Shown: piece after piece, positions 19,973 through 27,989 of the stretch
Layout: each line of letters opens with the position of its first letter
Numbering within the stretch: position 1 is the stretch's first letter
Origin: DASQMT01 sp963835735
GTDB lineage: Bacteria > Actinomycetota > Thermoleophilia > Solirubrobacterales > Solirubrobacteraceae
Direction: 5' to 3'
Assembly (NCBI GenBank): GCA_963835735.1
Contig: CAWIGP010000002.1
Location: 806,001-870,000, forward strand
Length of the DNA stretch: 64,000 nucleotides
Notes under the pieces: generated by a model
Databases searched by the model: none
Told to the model about the DNA's origin: nothing
Seen by the model: the letters and a program-made list of their open reading frames with translations, nothing else
Translations under genes and position numbers: made by a program

Positions 19973-19998
19973 GGGGGCCGGGCTTCGGCCCGGCCCCC
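19973..19998. terminator. Bidirectional terminator with TTCG tetraloop
   Basis: GGGGGCCGGGC-TTCG-GCCCGGCCCCC is a perfect 11-bp stem closed by a stable TTCG loop. It lies between the stop of the exported protein (19945) and the stop of the facing oxidoreductase (20007), so it can serve both. It is the clearest terminator in the window. Confidence 0.8.
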
Positions 19999-20006
19999 GC
20001 GACGCG

Positions 20007-21032
20007 TCAGTCGCCGAGGCGGACGAGCATCTTGCCGGTGTTGGCGCCGCGCAGCACGCCCAGCAACGCCGCGGGTGCCTGGTCGAGCCCTTCGACGACG
20101 GTCTCCTCGGAGCGCAGCAGCCCGTCGGTGAGCCAGCCGGTGGCGCGCTCGAGATACTCGGGAAAGAGGTGCAGATAGGAGGTGACGAGCAGCCCGCGCA
20201 GGCTCAGCTGCTTCCACGCGGCCTCGTACATGTTTTCCGGCCCCACGACCGGGCCGGTCGAGTTATACGTGCTGATCGCGCCGACGAGCGCGATCCGGCC
20301 GTGCTCGCGCATCGCGCCGATCGCGGCCTGCAGGTGCTCCCCGCCGACGCCGTCGACGAACACGTCGATGCCGGCCGGAGCGGCCTGGGCGAGCTGCTCG
20401 GCGACTGAGCCGGCGCGGTAGTCGATCGCGGCGTCGAAGCCGAACGTGTCGAGGAGCTTCCGCGCCTTGGCCGGACCGCCGGCCGAGCCGATCACCGTGG
20501 CGGCGCCGAGCCGGCGGGCGATCTGCCCGGCGGCGCTGCCGACGGCGCCGGCGGCCGCGGAGACGAACACGACTTCGCCCTCGCGCACCGGGGCCGCCTC
20601 GGTGAGGGCGGCGTAGGCGGTCAGCCCCGTCGGGCCGAGCGCGCCGAGGTAGGCCTGGGCGGGCGCGGCCGTCGTGTCGACGACGGTCGCGTCCGCGGCC
20701 GGCAGCACGGCGTACTCGCGCCAGCCGAGGAAGTGCGACACGGTCGCGCCGGCCGGAACCGCGTCGGATCGCGAGGCGAGGACCTCGCCGACCGCCGTGC
20801 CCTCCAAGGCGGCGCCGATCTGGAACGGCGCGATGTACGACTTGCGATCGTCCATCCGGCCGCGCATGTACGGGTCGACCGACATCCAGGTGTTGCGGAC
20901 GAGGATCCCGCCGTCGCCGGGCTCCGGCACCTCGGCGCGGACGAGTTCGAAGTCCTCCGGCGACGGCTCCCCGAACGGGCGCGCGGCGAGCCGGATCTCC
21001 CGGCCGATGATCTGTGTCTGTGAGGCAAGCAT
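20007..21032 (-). CDS. MDR-family NADP-dependent oxidoreductase (PTGR/CurA-like)
   Basis: 341 residues of the medium-chain dehydrogenase/reductase superfamily without zinc ligands. The N-terminal half carries TWMSVDPYMRGRM, the hallmark of leukotriene-B4-dehydrogenase/CurA-type enone reductases. The Rossmann part has VSAAAGAVGSAAGQIA (AxxGxxG) and DVFVDGVGGE. These enzymes reduce activated double bonds of enones or alkenals with NADPH. The start ATG at 21032 has TAGCTT 9 nt upstream. The gene stands alone, ending at the shared terminator. Substrate unknown. Confidence 0.9.
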   Translation of the reverse strand: MLASQTQIIGREIRLAARPFGEPSPEDFELVRAEVPEPGDGGILVRNTWMSVDPYMRGRMDDRKSYIAPFQIGAALEGTAVGEVLASRSDAVPAGATVSHFLGWREYAVLPAADATVVDTTAAPAQAYLGALGPTGLTAYAALTEAAPVREGEVVFVSAAAGAVGSAAGQIARRLGAATVIGSAGGPAKARKLLDTFGFDAAIDYRAGSVAEQLAQAAPAGIDVFVDGVGGEHLQAAIGAMREHGRIALVGAISTYNSTGPVVGPENMYEAAWKQLSLRGLLVTSYLHLFPEYLERATGWLTDGLLRSEETVVEGLDQAPAALLGVLRGANTGKMLVRLGD

Positions 21033-21090
21033 TTGATCTCGAAGCTACCCCCGCCGCGCCCGCCTGCGTTGTCGGATCCGGTAGAGCGGC

Positions 21091-22275
21091 TCACGCGCGC
21101 TTGCCGGGTTGCGACAAGACCACCGGCGCGAGCCGCAGCGCGACGCCGAGCTCCTCGCGCCGCGCGAGGATCGGGCGGCCGAGGCGCTCCTCGATCGAGC
21201 GCACGCGGTACAGCACCGTGCGGTCGTGCACGCCCAGCGCGGCAGCGGCGGCGGCCGCGTTCTGCCCGCTCGCGAAGTACGCGCCGAGCGTGGTGCGCAG
21301 GAGCTCGCTGCGCTCGTCGTCCGCGGCGAGCGGCCCGAGCTCGCTGAGCACGAACTCGCGCGCCGCCACCGGATCGCGCAGCGTGAGCGCCAGCAGCGCG
21401 ACGTCGGCGTGCCGAGTGACGGAGCCCGAGGAGTCGCGCGCGATCCGGTAGGCGTCCCACGCCTGCCGGTGCGTCAGGCGAAAGCCCTCGGCGCCGCGGG
21501 CGGGCTCGCCGATCGCGAGGCGGACACCCGCCGGCGGCTCGAGTTCGCGGACGAGCCCGGTGTCGCCGCCCAGCCAGCCCCAGGCCGTGGCGCCGGTGCC
21601 GGCGACAGTCAACAGCGCGAGGCCCGTCGCGTCGCGGAGCGCCGTCAGCGCGCGCTCGGGCCGCTCGCCCCAGGCGACCAGGCCGAGGTGCTCGCGGTCG
21701 AGCTCGTAGGCCAGCTGCCCGACGTCGACCGGACGGCCGTCGAGCAGATCGCGGACGAGCTGGCGCCTGCGCCGCTCCGAGTCGCGCACCAGCGATTCGC
21801 GTTCACGCTCGTAGACCTCGGTCACGCGCGCGGTCATCAGGTCGATGTACGCGAACAGCCACTGCGAGGTGACGCGCAGCACCGCTGCGCGCAGGTCGGG
21901 GTCGTCGATCCGCTCCCCCGCCCGGTCGATCGCCTCGTCGAAGATCAGCCGGTGGGTGACGCGGTAGCCGAGCAGGACCGAGCCGAGCTTGATGCCGAAG
22001 TCGGCCGACAGGCGCGCCTCCTCGAGCGCCGGCGGCGGGATCTCGCTCGCGTCCAGAGCGCGGCCGCGCTCCAGGCCGTCGTAGATGAAGCGCAGCTGCT
22101 GCTCGTAGCTGCAGCGGTAGACCTCGACGAAGTCGGGATCGTCGTCGCGCGCGAAGAACTCGGGCAGCTCGCGGCGCATCTGCGCGAGCCCGCGCTCGAT
22201 CATCTCCGGGATGCCTGCGCGCAGCTCTGCCGCCAACTCGCTGAGCGCTACATCGAGGTCGAGCGTGGCGTTCAT
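21091..22275 (-). CDS. PucR-family transcriptional regulator, third gene of the mazEF operon
   Basis: 394 residues. The N-terminal ~170 residues are helical (RsbT co-antagonist/globin-like sensor region as in many PucR regulators), followed by a GGDEF-like/CdaR middle region and a C-terminal PucR helix-turn-helix (AALGVHDRTVLYRVRSIEER, near residue 355). The ATG at 22275 overlaps the MazF stop (ATGA at 22272-22275), so its translation is coupled to a toxin gene, an unusual partnership. The target is unknown; an internal operon role or control of nearby oxidoreductases is possible. Confidence 0.85.
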   Translation of the reverse strand: MNATLDLDVALSELAAELRAGIPEMIERGLAQMRRELPEFFARDDDPDFVEVYRCSYEQQLRFIYDGLERGRALDASEIPPPALEEARLSADFGIKLGSVLLGYRVTHRLIFDEAIDRAGERIDDPDLRAAVLRVTSQWLFAYIDLMTARVTEVYERERESLVRDSERRRRQLVRDLLDGRPVDVGQLAYELDREHLGLVAWGERPERALTALRDATGLALLTVAGTGATAWGWLGGDTGLVRELEPPAGVRLAIGEPARGAEGFRLTHRQAWDAYRIARDSSGSVTRHADVALLALTLRDPVAAREFVLSELGPLAADDERSELLRTTLGAYFASGQNAAAAAAALGVHDRTVLYRVRSIEERLGRPILARREELGVALRLAPVVLSQPGKRA

Positions 22276-22601
22276 CGCCTGCAGTCGACCGCGACCGCGA
22301 GCGCATCGCAGATCTCCCGCATGCGAGCATCCGCGAGCCGGCCGAGCCGACTGACAAGAACGGCGACCGAGACGCTCTCGACCGCGTCCAGGCTGACCGC
22401 GGAGCGCCGCGGGATCGGGTCCTCGCCGGGTTCCAGGACCACCTCGCTGGCAAGCGCCCGGATCGTGGTCGTGCACGGGGCGATGAGCGCCCGCCGAAGC
22501 CGCGGGATCGCCGCGTCGCGCGAGAGGACGACGACGGGACGCCGGCCGACCGCGGGAAGCTCGCACCACCACAGCTCCCCCCGGGCCGGCAGCGGGGTCA
22601 C
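22272..22601 (-). CDS. MazF/PemK-type toxin (endoribonuclease)
   Basis: 109 residues. The start RGELWWCELP, the strand RPVVVLSRD and the later TTTIRALASEVVLEP match the CcdB/MazF fold, whose members cut mRNA at short motifs. The GTG at 22601 overlaps the antitoxin stop (GTGA, 22598-22601), giving strict coupling typical of toxin-antitoxin pairs. The C-terminus (SVAVLVSRLGRLADARMREI) matches the dimer helix seen in MazF. The cutting sequence cannot be predicted. Confidence 0.85.
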   Translation of the reverse strand: MTPLPARGELWWCELPAVGRRPVVVLSRDAAIPRLRRALIAPCTTTIRALASEVVLEPGEDPIPRRSAVSLDAVESVSVAVLVSRLGRLADARMREICDALAVAVDCRR

Positions 22602-22834
22602 GAGGCCGCTGCCGCTCGGCGGAATGACGCCAGGTCGCCCCACTCGTCCGGTTCGTCGAGCGGGTGCTCGTCGTAGGCGGCGTAGCCGGCATCCACCTCG
22701 GCGGCTCGGTGGCGGGCGAGCAGCGCTCCCAGCGCCTCGTCGACGAGGGTCGCGTCGGTGACGCCCGAGCGCACGCGTCGCGCGCCTTCCAGGAGCTCGG
22801 CATCGACGGTCGTGCTCAGTCGTATGCGAGCCAT
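22598..22834 (-). CDS. MazE-type ribbon-helix-helix antitoxin
   Basis: 78 residues. The first 45 form a ribbon-helix-helix (MARIRLSTTVDAELLEGA, then TDATLVDEALGALLARH). The acidic tail with a Trp (EHPLDEPDEWGDLASFR) is the kind of flexible segment that wraps and inhibits MazF. The ATG at 22834 is chosen for the RHH strand; it lies inside a palindrome that may be the antitoxin's own operator. It is first in a three-gene coupled operon. Confidence 0.85.
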   Translation of the reverse strand: MARIRLSTTVDAELLEGARRVRSGVTDATLVDEALGALLARHRAAEVDAGYAAYDEHPLDEPDEWGDLASFRRAAAAS

Positions 22835-22849
22835 GGCATGAGTATGCCA
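22834..22849. promoter_or_regulatory. Palindromic operator candidate at the antitoxin start, with -10 (CATACT)
   Basis: TGGCATGAGTATGCCA is a perfect 6-bp inverted repeat around GAGT. On the minus strand CATACT (22841-22846) lies 6 nt before the ATG at 22834, so the palindrome covers both the -10 box and the start codon. This suits RHH autorepression. Confidence 0.55.
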
Positions 22850-22926
22850 CGCCACCGACCGGTGAGTTTCGCCGCCGAGTCCGGTCCGCCCATTAGGACC
22901 ATCATTCACGACGAAAGGACCGAGCG

Positions 22927-23325
22927 ATGCCGGACGACGAGCAGCTGATCCGAACCCTCATCGAGCGGTGGGCCGCAGCCGTGCACGCAGGCGAGCTGAG
23001 CCGCGTCCTCGCCGACCACGCGGAGGACATCGTCATGTTCGACGTGCCGCCTCCGTACGACGGCGTGCGCGGGATCGACGCCTACCGTGAAACCTGGCCG
23101 CCGTTCTTCGAGTGGCAGTTGCGCGGCGCCTCGTTCGACATCGTCTCGCTCGAGGTCACCGCCGGGGCCGACGTCGCCTATGCGCATGCGCTGCTGCGCT
23201 GCGGCATGCCGGACGAGCTCGAGGCCAACCCGCCAAACCGCCTGCGCCTGACGCTCGGGCTGCGCAAGGAGCAGGGGCGGTGGCTCGTCGCGCACGAGCA
23301 CCACTCGTTCCCGCTGGAATCCTGA
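22927..23325 (+). CDS. SnoaL-like / NTF2-fold protein (DUF4440 type)
   Basis: 132 residues with an AAAGGA ribosome binding site 10 nt before the ATG. The cone-shaped NTF2-like fold is recognisable from the paired helices (QLIRTLIERWAAAVHAG), the strand with DIVMFDVPPPYDGVRG, ADVAYAHALLR, and the final GRWLVAHEHHSFP. Such proteins are small hydrolases, isomerases or ligand-binding domains. It is divergent from mazEF and convergent with the GAF protein, with no operon partner. Function unassigned. Confidence 0.85.
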   Translation: MPDDEQLIRTLIERWAAAVHAGELSRVLADHAEDIVMFDVPPPYDGVRGIDAYRETWPPFFEWQLRGASFDIVSLEVTAGADVAYAHALLRCGMPDELEANPPNRLRLTLGLRKEQGRWLVAHEHHSFPLES

Positions 23326-23332
23326 GCGTCGT

Positions 23333-24310
23333 TCAGCCGCCGGCGCGGGCCAGCGCCAGACTAGCGATCCCGGCGAGCGCCGCGAGGTAGCCGCGATCCT
23401 CGGTCGAGAGCGCCCGCTCGTCCTCGAACGCCACGCCGAGGACGCCGAGGCAGCGGTCGCCCGCGGCCAGCGGCAGCAGCGCGGCCGAGCCCGCGTCCGG
23501 CGCGGCGTCGAAGCGATCGCGCACAGCGTTGCGGGTAGGCAGGAAGTCCGGCTGCGCCACCGCCGGCAGGGACAGCGGCTCGACGGCCCGGGGATCGACG
23601 CCGACGGCGGCGACTGTGCGGAGCTCGCGCCCGGGCTCGTCGAGCAGCGCCAGCCATAGCGCGCTCGCATCCAGGCGGTCCACCGCGGGCCTGAGCTGCT
23701 CGAACACCTCGTGGGCGGAGGCGGCCGGCGCCAGCGCGGAGCTCAGCGCGGCCAACGTCCGGATCCGGCCCTCCTCGCGCGCCGCCCGCCGGCTCGCGGC
23801 GAGCAGCTGCAGCTCGGCAACCGCGCTCGCGGCGAGATCGGAGAGGTACGCGAGGTCCTCCTCGCTCCAGGCGTGCGGCGCGTTATCGATCGCGCACAGC
23901 GTGCCGATCGGCTCGCCGTCGGCGACACGGAGCGGCACCCCCGCATACGCGACGACGCCGAGCTGCTCGACGACCGGGTTGGCGGCAAGCGCGGGTTCGG
24001 CGCGTGCGTCCGCGAACGCGAAGGCGTGGTCCGCGCCAAGCGCAAAAGGACAGAAGCCGTGCGTGAGCGGCATTTCGCGCACCGACCACGACCGATCGTC
24101 GCCGCCGCAACCCACGAACCGCTGCCGGTCGGACCCGACGAGGTTCACCAGCACGACCGGCGCGTCCAGCAGGCGGCAGGCCATGCCCGCGATCCGGTCG
24201 AGCGCCTCCGCCGAGGACTCGGCGTTCGGCTCGAGCGCCGCCAGCGCCCGCAGCCGGCTCGGCCGGTGGACCACCTCCGGCAGCCCTGCGTCGTTCCCGG
24301 GATGAGTCAC
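23333..24310 (-). CDS. Two-GAF-domain signalling protein
   Basis: 325 residues with two GAF domains and no output domain. GAF1 spans about residues 30-170 (ACRLLDAPVVLVNLVGSDRQ, HGFCPFALG, YAGVPLRVADGEPIGTLCAI). GAF2 spans about 185-322 (LDASALWLALLDEPGRELR, then DRCLGVLGVAFEDERALS). It may bind a small molecule or light-sensing chromophore; the Cys in HGFCPF is in a plausible position but no chromophore can be asserted. It probably acts through protein contacts. Start GTG 24310, with a -10-like TACGCT 6 nt upstream. Confidence 0.85.
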   Translation of the reverse strand: MTHPGNDAGLPEVVHRPSRLRALAALEPNAESSAEALDRIAGMACRLLDAPVVLVNLVGSDRQRFVGCGGDDRSWSVREMPLTHGFCPFALGADHAFAFADARAEPALAANPVVEQLGVVAYAGVPLRVADGEPIGTLCAIDNAPHAWSEEDLAYLSDLAASAVAELQLLAASRRAAREEGRIRTLAALSSALAPAASAHEVFEQLRPAVDRLDASALWLALLDEPGRELRTVAAVGVDPRAVEPLSLPAVAQPDFLPTRNAVRDRFDAAPDAGSAALLPLAAGDRCLGVLGVAFEDERALSTEDRGYLAALAGIASLALARAGG

Positions 24311-24316
24311 GCAGCC

Positions 24317-24322
24317 AGCGTA
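24317..24322 (-). promoter_or_regulatory. Probable -10 element (TACGCT) of a leaderless promoter
   Basis: On the minus strand TACGCT is followed by 6 nt and the GTG at 24310, with no Shine-Dalgarno sequence. This matches the spacing found before several other genes here. Confidence 0.5.
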
Positions 24323-24333
24323 GCGCCGGCGCC

Positions 24334-25122
24334 CTACTGGCCCATCGGGTGCCAGACGGTCTTGAGCTCGAGGAAGGCGGAGACCTCGTACGGGCTCTGC
24401 GCGTCGCCGCGCTCGCGCACGACGCGCTTGACGTTCTCGGCCGCCGCGCGCTCGAGCTCGGCGTCGCCGCGATCGAGGTCGAGCGCGTCGATGTCGAGGT
24501 GTGAGGCCAGGTGCGGCGCCAGTTCGGCACGCCGGCCGGTGAGGATGTTCACGACGCCGCCCGGCACGTCGGACGTCGCCAGCACCTCGGCGAGCTCGAT
24601 CGCCGCGCGCGGGTGCGGCTCGGATGCGACCACGACGGCGGTGTTGCCGCCGGCCAGCACCGGCGCCAGCCGCGAGACGAGCCCCAGCAGCGCCGGCTCG
24701 GCCGGCGCGACGATCCCGACCACGCCGGTCGGCTCGGGCATCGTGAAGTTGAAGTACGGACCGGCCACCGGGTTCGCGCCGCCGAGGACCTGCGCGAGCT
24801 TGTCGGTCCAGCCCGCGTACCAGACGACGCGGTCGGTCGCGCGCTCGACCTCGTCGCGGCCCTCGCACAGCGACGCCAGCTCCGACGCCCGCGCCTCCAT
24901 CATCTCGGCGACGCGGTAGAGCACCTGCCCGCGGTTGTACGCGGTCATCCCGGCCCACTTGCCCAGCGCGCCGCGCGCGACCCGGACCGCGTCGCGCAGG
25001 TCCTTGCGCGACGCCTGCGCGATGTTGTGCTCCTCCGCCTCGTAGGTGCGGCCGGACTCCGAGCGCGGGAACGCGCCGCCCACGTAGAGCTTGTAGGTCT
25101 TCTTGACCGGCACGCGCGTCAT
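24334..25122 (-). CDS. Truncated aldehyde dehydrogenase-like protein (no catalytic domain)
   Basis: 262 residues covering only the N-terminal coenzyme-binding part of an aldehyde dehydrogenase (TYKLYVGGAFPRSESG, GVVGIVAPAEPALLGLVSRL, GNTAVVVASEPHP) and then a short tail (ENVKRVVRERGDA to LKTVWHPMGQ). The general-base Glu and catalytic Cys segments are absent, and full-length enzymes have about 480 residues. The ATG at 25122 overlaps the stop of the complete aldehyde dehydrogenase (ATGA), so the two are made together. It is not a random break: the ending is clean. It may be a structural or inactive partner subunit. Confidence 0.8.
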   Translation of the reverse strand: MTRVPVKKTYKLYVGGAFPRSESGRTYEAEEHNIAQASRKDLRDAVRVARGALGKWAGMTAYNRGQVLYRVAEMMEARASELASLCEGRDEVERATDRVVWYAGWTDKLAQVLGGANPVAGPYFNFTMPEPTGVVGIVAPAEPALLGLVSRLAPVLAGGNTAVVVASEPHPRAAIELAEVLATSDVPGGVVNILTGRRAELAPHLASHLDIDALDLDRGDAELERAAAENVKRVVRERGDAQSPYEVSAFLELKTVWHPMGQ

Positions 25123-26576
25123 GACTCGAAGTCGAGGTAGGGCTCGAGCCCATGCAGGCCGCCCTCGCGGCCGAAGCCCGACTCCTTGTAGCCGCCGAAC
25201 GGCGACGTCGGGTCGAAGCGGTTGAAGGTGTTCGCCCAGACGACGCCGGCGCGCAGCCGCTGCGCCATCCACAGGATCCGCGAGCCCTTCTCCGTCCACA
25301 CGCCGGCCGACAGCCCGTAGGCCGTGTTGTTGGCCTTCTCGATCGCCTCCTCCGGCGTGCGGAAGCTGAGCACGGAGAGCACCGGGCCGAAGATCTCCTC
25401 CTGCGCGATCCGGTGGCTCTGCGCGACGTCGGTGAAGACCGTCGGCGCGAACCAGTAGCCCTTCTCCGGCAGCACGCAGGGAGGCTGGTAGATCTGCGCG
25501 CCCTCCTGCTCGCCGGCGGCGACCAGCTCCTCGATCCTCTGCAGCTGGGCGGCGGAGTTGATCGCGCCGACGTCGGTGTTCTTGTCGAGCGGGTCGCCGA
25601 CGCGCAGCGTGGCCAGCCGGCGCTTGAGCTTCTCGATCAGCGGCTGCTGGATCGACTCCTGCACGAGCAGGCGCGAGCCGGCGCAGCAGACGTGGCCCTG
25701 GTTGAAGTAGATGCCGTTGACGATCCCCTCGACCGCCTGGTCGAGCGGCGCGTCGTCGAACACGATGTTCGCGGCCTTGCCGCCGAGCTCGAGCGTCAGC
25801 CGCTTGCCGGTGCCGGCCAGCTCGCGCTGGATCGCCTTGCCGACCTCGGTCGAGCCCGTGAACGCGATCTTGTCGACGTCGGGGTGCTCGACCAGCGCGG
25901 CGCCAGTGCGCCCGTCGCCGGTGACGATGTTGACCACGCCCGGCGGCAGCTCGGCCTGGCGCACGACGTCGCAGAACAGCAGCGCGGTCAACGGCGTCGT
26001 CTCCGCCGGCTTCAGCACGATCGTGTTGCCCGCGGCGAGCGCCGGGGCGATCTTCCACGCCAGCATCAGCAGCGGGAAGTTCCAGGGGATGATCTGCCCG
26101 GCGACTCCGACCGGCCGCGGGCTGCGGTTCGGGAACGCGTACTCGAGCTTGTCCGCCCAGCCGGCGTAGTAGAAGAAGTGCGCGGCGGCCAGCGGGAGGT
26201 CGACGTCGCGCGACTCCTTGATCGGCTTGCCGCCGTTGAGCGACTCGAGCACTGCGAACTCGCGCGCGCGCTCCTGCAGCAGGCGGGCGATCCGGAACAG
26301 GTACTTCGAGCGCTCGGCGGGCCGCAGGCCGGACCAGCCGTTCTCATACGCGTCGCGCGCGGCGGCGACCGCCGCGCCGACGTCCTCGGCGCTCGCCTGG
26401 CCGACCTGCGCCAGCGGCTCCTCGCTCGCGGGCGAGATCGTCGTGTAGCTGTCGGCGGCGGCGCGCCACTCGCCGCCGACGTACAGCCCGTAGGCGTCGT
26501 CGAGCCGCACGATCGCGCGCGACTCCGGCGCCGCCGCGTAGTCGAAGCCGCGGAAGGCTGCGAGCTCTTCAGTCAC
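25119..26576 (-). CDS. NAD(P)-dependent aldehyde dehydrogenase, deoC operon
   Basis: 485 residues, full-length aldehyde dehydrogenase: PWNFPLLMLAW and FTGSTEVGK for the cofactor, the general base in TLELGGKAANIVF and the nucleophile in GHVCCAGSRL, then PFGGYKESGFGREGG near the end. In the same operon as deoxyribose-phosphate aldolase (8-nt overlap), it is placed to oxidise acetaldehyde from that reaction, or another aldolase product. It also overlaps the truncated aldehyde dehydrogenase downstream. Start GTG at 26576. Confidence 0.92.
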   Translation of the reverse strand: MTEELAAFRGFDYAAAPESRAIVRLDDAYGLYVGGEWRAAADSYTTISPASEEPLAQVGQASAEDVGAAVAAARDAYENGWSGLRPAERSKYLFRIARLLQERAREFAVLESLNGGKPIKESRDVDLPLAAAHFFYYAGWADKLEYAFPNRSPRPVGVAGQIIPWNFPLLMLAWKIAPALAAGNTIVLKPAETTPLTALLFCDVVRQAELPPGVVNIVTGDGRTGAALVEHPDVDKIAFTGSTEVGKAIQRELAGTGKRLTLELGGKAANIVFDDAPLDQAVEGIVNGIYFNQGHVCCAGSRLLVQESIQQPLIEKLKRRLATLRVGDPLDKNTDVGAINSAAQLQRIEELVAAGEQEGAQIYQPPCVLPEKGYWFAPTVFTDVAQSHRIAQEEIFGPVLSVLSFRTPEEAIEKANNTAYGLSAGVWTEKGSRILWMAQRLRAGVVWANTFNRFDPTSPFGGYKESGFGREGGLHGLEPYLDFES

Positions 26577-27513
26577 GCGTGAAGTACTCCGGGTTCTGGT
26601 AGCGGCCCGTCTTCTGCGTCCGGATCTGCATCAGCACGTCGTTGAGCAGCGAGGAGGCGCCGAGCCGGAAGCGGTCGGGCGTCAGCCAGTCGGGGCCGAG
26701 CGTCTCGTTGACGATCACGAGGTTCTGGATCGCCTGCTTGGCAGTGCGGATCCCGCCTGCGGGCTTCATCCCGACGACGCGGCCGGTCTCGTCGTGCACG
26801 TCGCGGATCGCCTCGAGCATGCACAACAACACGGGCAGCGTCGCCGCACTGGGCAGCTTGCCGGTCGAGGTCTTGATGAAGTCGGCCCCGGCGGCCATCG
26901 CGAGCAGCGAGGCGCGCCGCACGTTGTCGTAGGTGCCGAGCTCGCCGGTCTCGAGGATCACCTTCAGGTGCGCGGCGCCGGACGCCTCCTTCACGCGCAC
27001 GATCTCGTCGTAGACCTTCGCGTAGCGGCCGGAGAGGAACGCGCCGCGGTCGATCACCATGTCGATCTCGTCGGCGCCGAACGCGACCGCCTCCTCGACG
27101 TCGCGCAGCTTGACCGCGAGCGGCGACTGACCAGACGGGAACGCGGTCGCGACCGACGCGACCTTGACGCCGGTGCCGCGTACGCGTTCGACCGCGGTCG
27201 GGACGAGGTTCGGGTAGATGCAGATCGCCGCACAGCTCGGCACCGACGGGTCGGCGGGGTCAGGCTGGATCGCCTTGGCGGCGAGCGCGCTCACCTTGCC
27301 GGGCGTGTCGGCGCCCTCGAGCGTGGTCAGGTCCATCATCCGCACCGCGAGCTCGAGCGCCTGCAGCTTGGACTCCCGCTTGATCGAGCGCTTGGCGAGC
27401 GAGGCGGCGCGCTCCTCCAGCGCGACCTGGTCCACGGCGCCGATGCGCGGGAGCCGCGGCTCGAGCGGCAGCTCGAACCCGCCGGGAAGAACCTGGGCGC
27501 TGCTGATGGTCAC
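26569..27513 (-). CDS. deoC: Deoxyribose-phosphate aldolase
   Basis: 314 residues; a class I aldolase of deoxynucleoside breakdown that cleaves 2-deoxyribose-5-phosphate to acetaldehyde and glyceraldehyde-3-phosphate. The Schiff-base Lys lies in ADFIKTSTGK, the proton-relay region in DEIDMVIDRGAF and the second Lys in RVVGMKPAGGIR. It is longer than E. coli DeoC (about 260) because of an extra N-terminal helix-rich region (RSIKRESKLQALELAVRMMD), as in other actinobacterial and animal-like forms. The GTG at 27513 has TAGTGT 8 nt upstream. It is the first gene of a deoC / aldehyde dehydrogenase / truncated aldehyde dehydrogenase operon. Confidence 0.92.
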   Translation of the reverse strand: MTISSAQVLPGGFELPLEPRLPRIGAVDQVALEERAASLAKRSIKRESKLQALELAVRMMDLTTLEGADTPGKVSALAAKAIQPDPADPSVPSCAAICIYPNLVPTAVERVRGTGVKVASVATAFPSGQSPLAVKLRDVEEAVAFGADEIDMVIDRGAFLSGRYAKVYDEIVRVKEASGAAHLKVILETGELGTYDNVRRASLLAMAAGADFIKTSTGKLPSAATLPVLLCMLEAIRDVHDETGRVVGMKPAGGIRTAKQAIQNLVIVNETLGPDWLTPDRFRLGASSLLNDVLMQIRTQKTGRYQNPEYFTRD

Positions 27514-27578
27514 CGTTCCCGACACTAGCGGGTCGCTCGCTACCTGGACTCCAAGATCGCCTTCAAGCCTCCGGCTCG

Positions 27579-27584
27579 TAGTAT
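27579..27584 (+). promoter_or_regulatory. Probable -10 element (TAGTAT) of a leaderless promoter
   Basis: TAGTAT lies 7 nt before the ATG at 27592 in a stretch without a ribosome binding site. The divergent deoC promoter box (TAGTGT, 27522-27527 on the minus strand) is about 50 bp away. Confidence 0.5.
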
Positions 27585-27591
27585 CGCCGCC

Positions 27592-27984
27592 ATGCATCTG
27601 GCCAGGGCCCGCGCGATCGTTGACGACGTGGTGGCGCACGCGTCCGGCCCCGTGTCGGTGTTCGTCGCCGACGCGCACGGCGAGCTGATCGCGGCGGCGA
27701 CGATGGACGGCGCCGCGCCCGACACGCGGCTGAACGCGCAGCGCAAGGCCTACACGGCCGCACGCAGCGACGCGACGTCGACACGGCAGCTCGCCGAGAA
27801 GGCGCGCGCCGATCCAGTCGAGCGAGCGAGCTTCGACCCGTTCTTCACCTTCTTCCTCGGCGGCGTCGCCGTCTTCGAGGACGGGCGCCGGGTCGGCGCG
27901 GTTGGCGTCAGCGGCCTGCCCGGCGAGGACGACGAGCGGCTCGCGCTCGCGGCGATCGACCGTTCGGCGACCGTCAGACCGTAA
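27592..27984 (+). CDS. GlcG/HbpS-like protein (DUF336 family)
   Basis: 130 residues with the PduO-C/HbpS fold: a short helix, SVFVADAHGELIAAATMDGA, the segment LNAQRKAYTAAR, and the last strand pair FLGGVAVFEDGRRVGAVGVSG. Relatives bind haem or cobalamin-like cofactors or sit in glycolate operons; the histidine usually used for haem is not obvious here. It is 5 nt upstream of the helicase and in the same direction, so they are cotranscribed. Function uncertain. Confidence 0.85.
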   Translation: MHLARARAIVDDVVAHASGPVSVFVADAHGELIAAATMDGAAPDTRLNAQRKAYTAARSDATSTRQLAEKARADPVERASFDPFFTFFLGGVAVFEDGRRVGAVGVSGLPGEDDERLALAAIDRSATVRP

Positions 27985-27989
27985 TCGCC

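Noticed and set aside
21091..22834. MazEF and VapBC pairs as part of a phage defence island
   Set aside because: They are isolated pairs among metabolic genes, with no restriction, Cas or other defence genes nearby.
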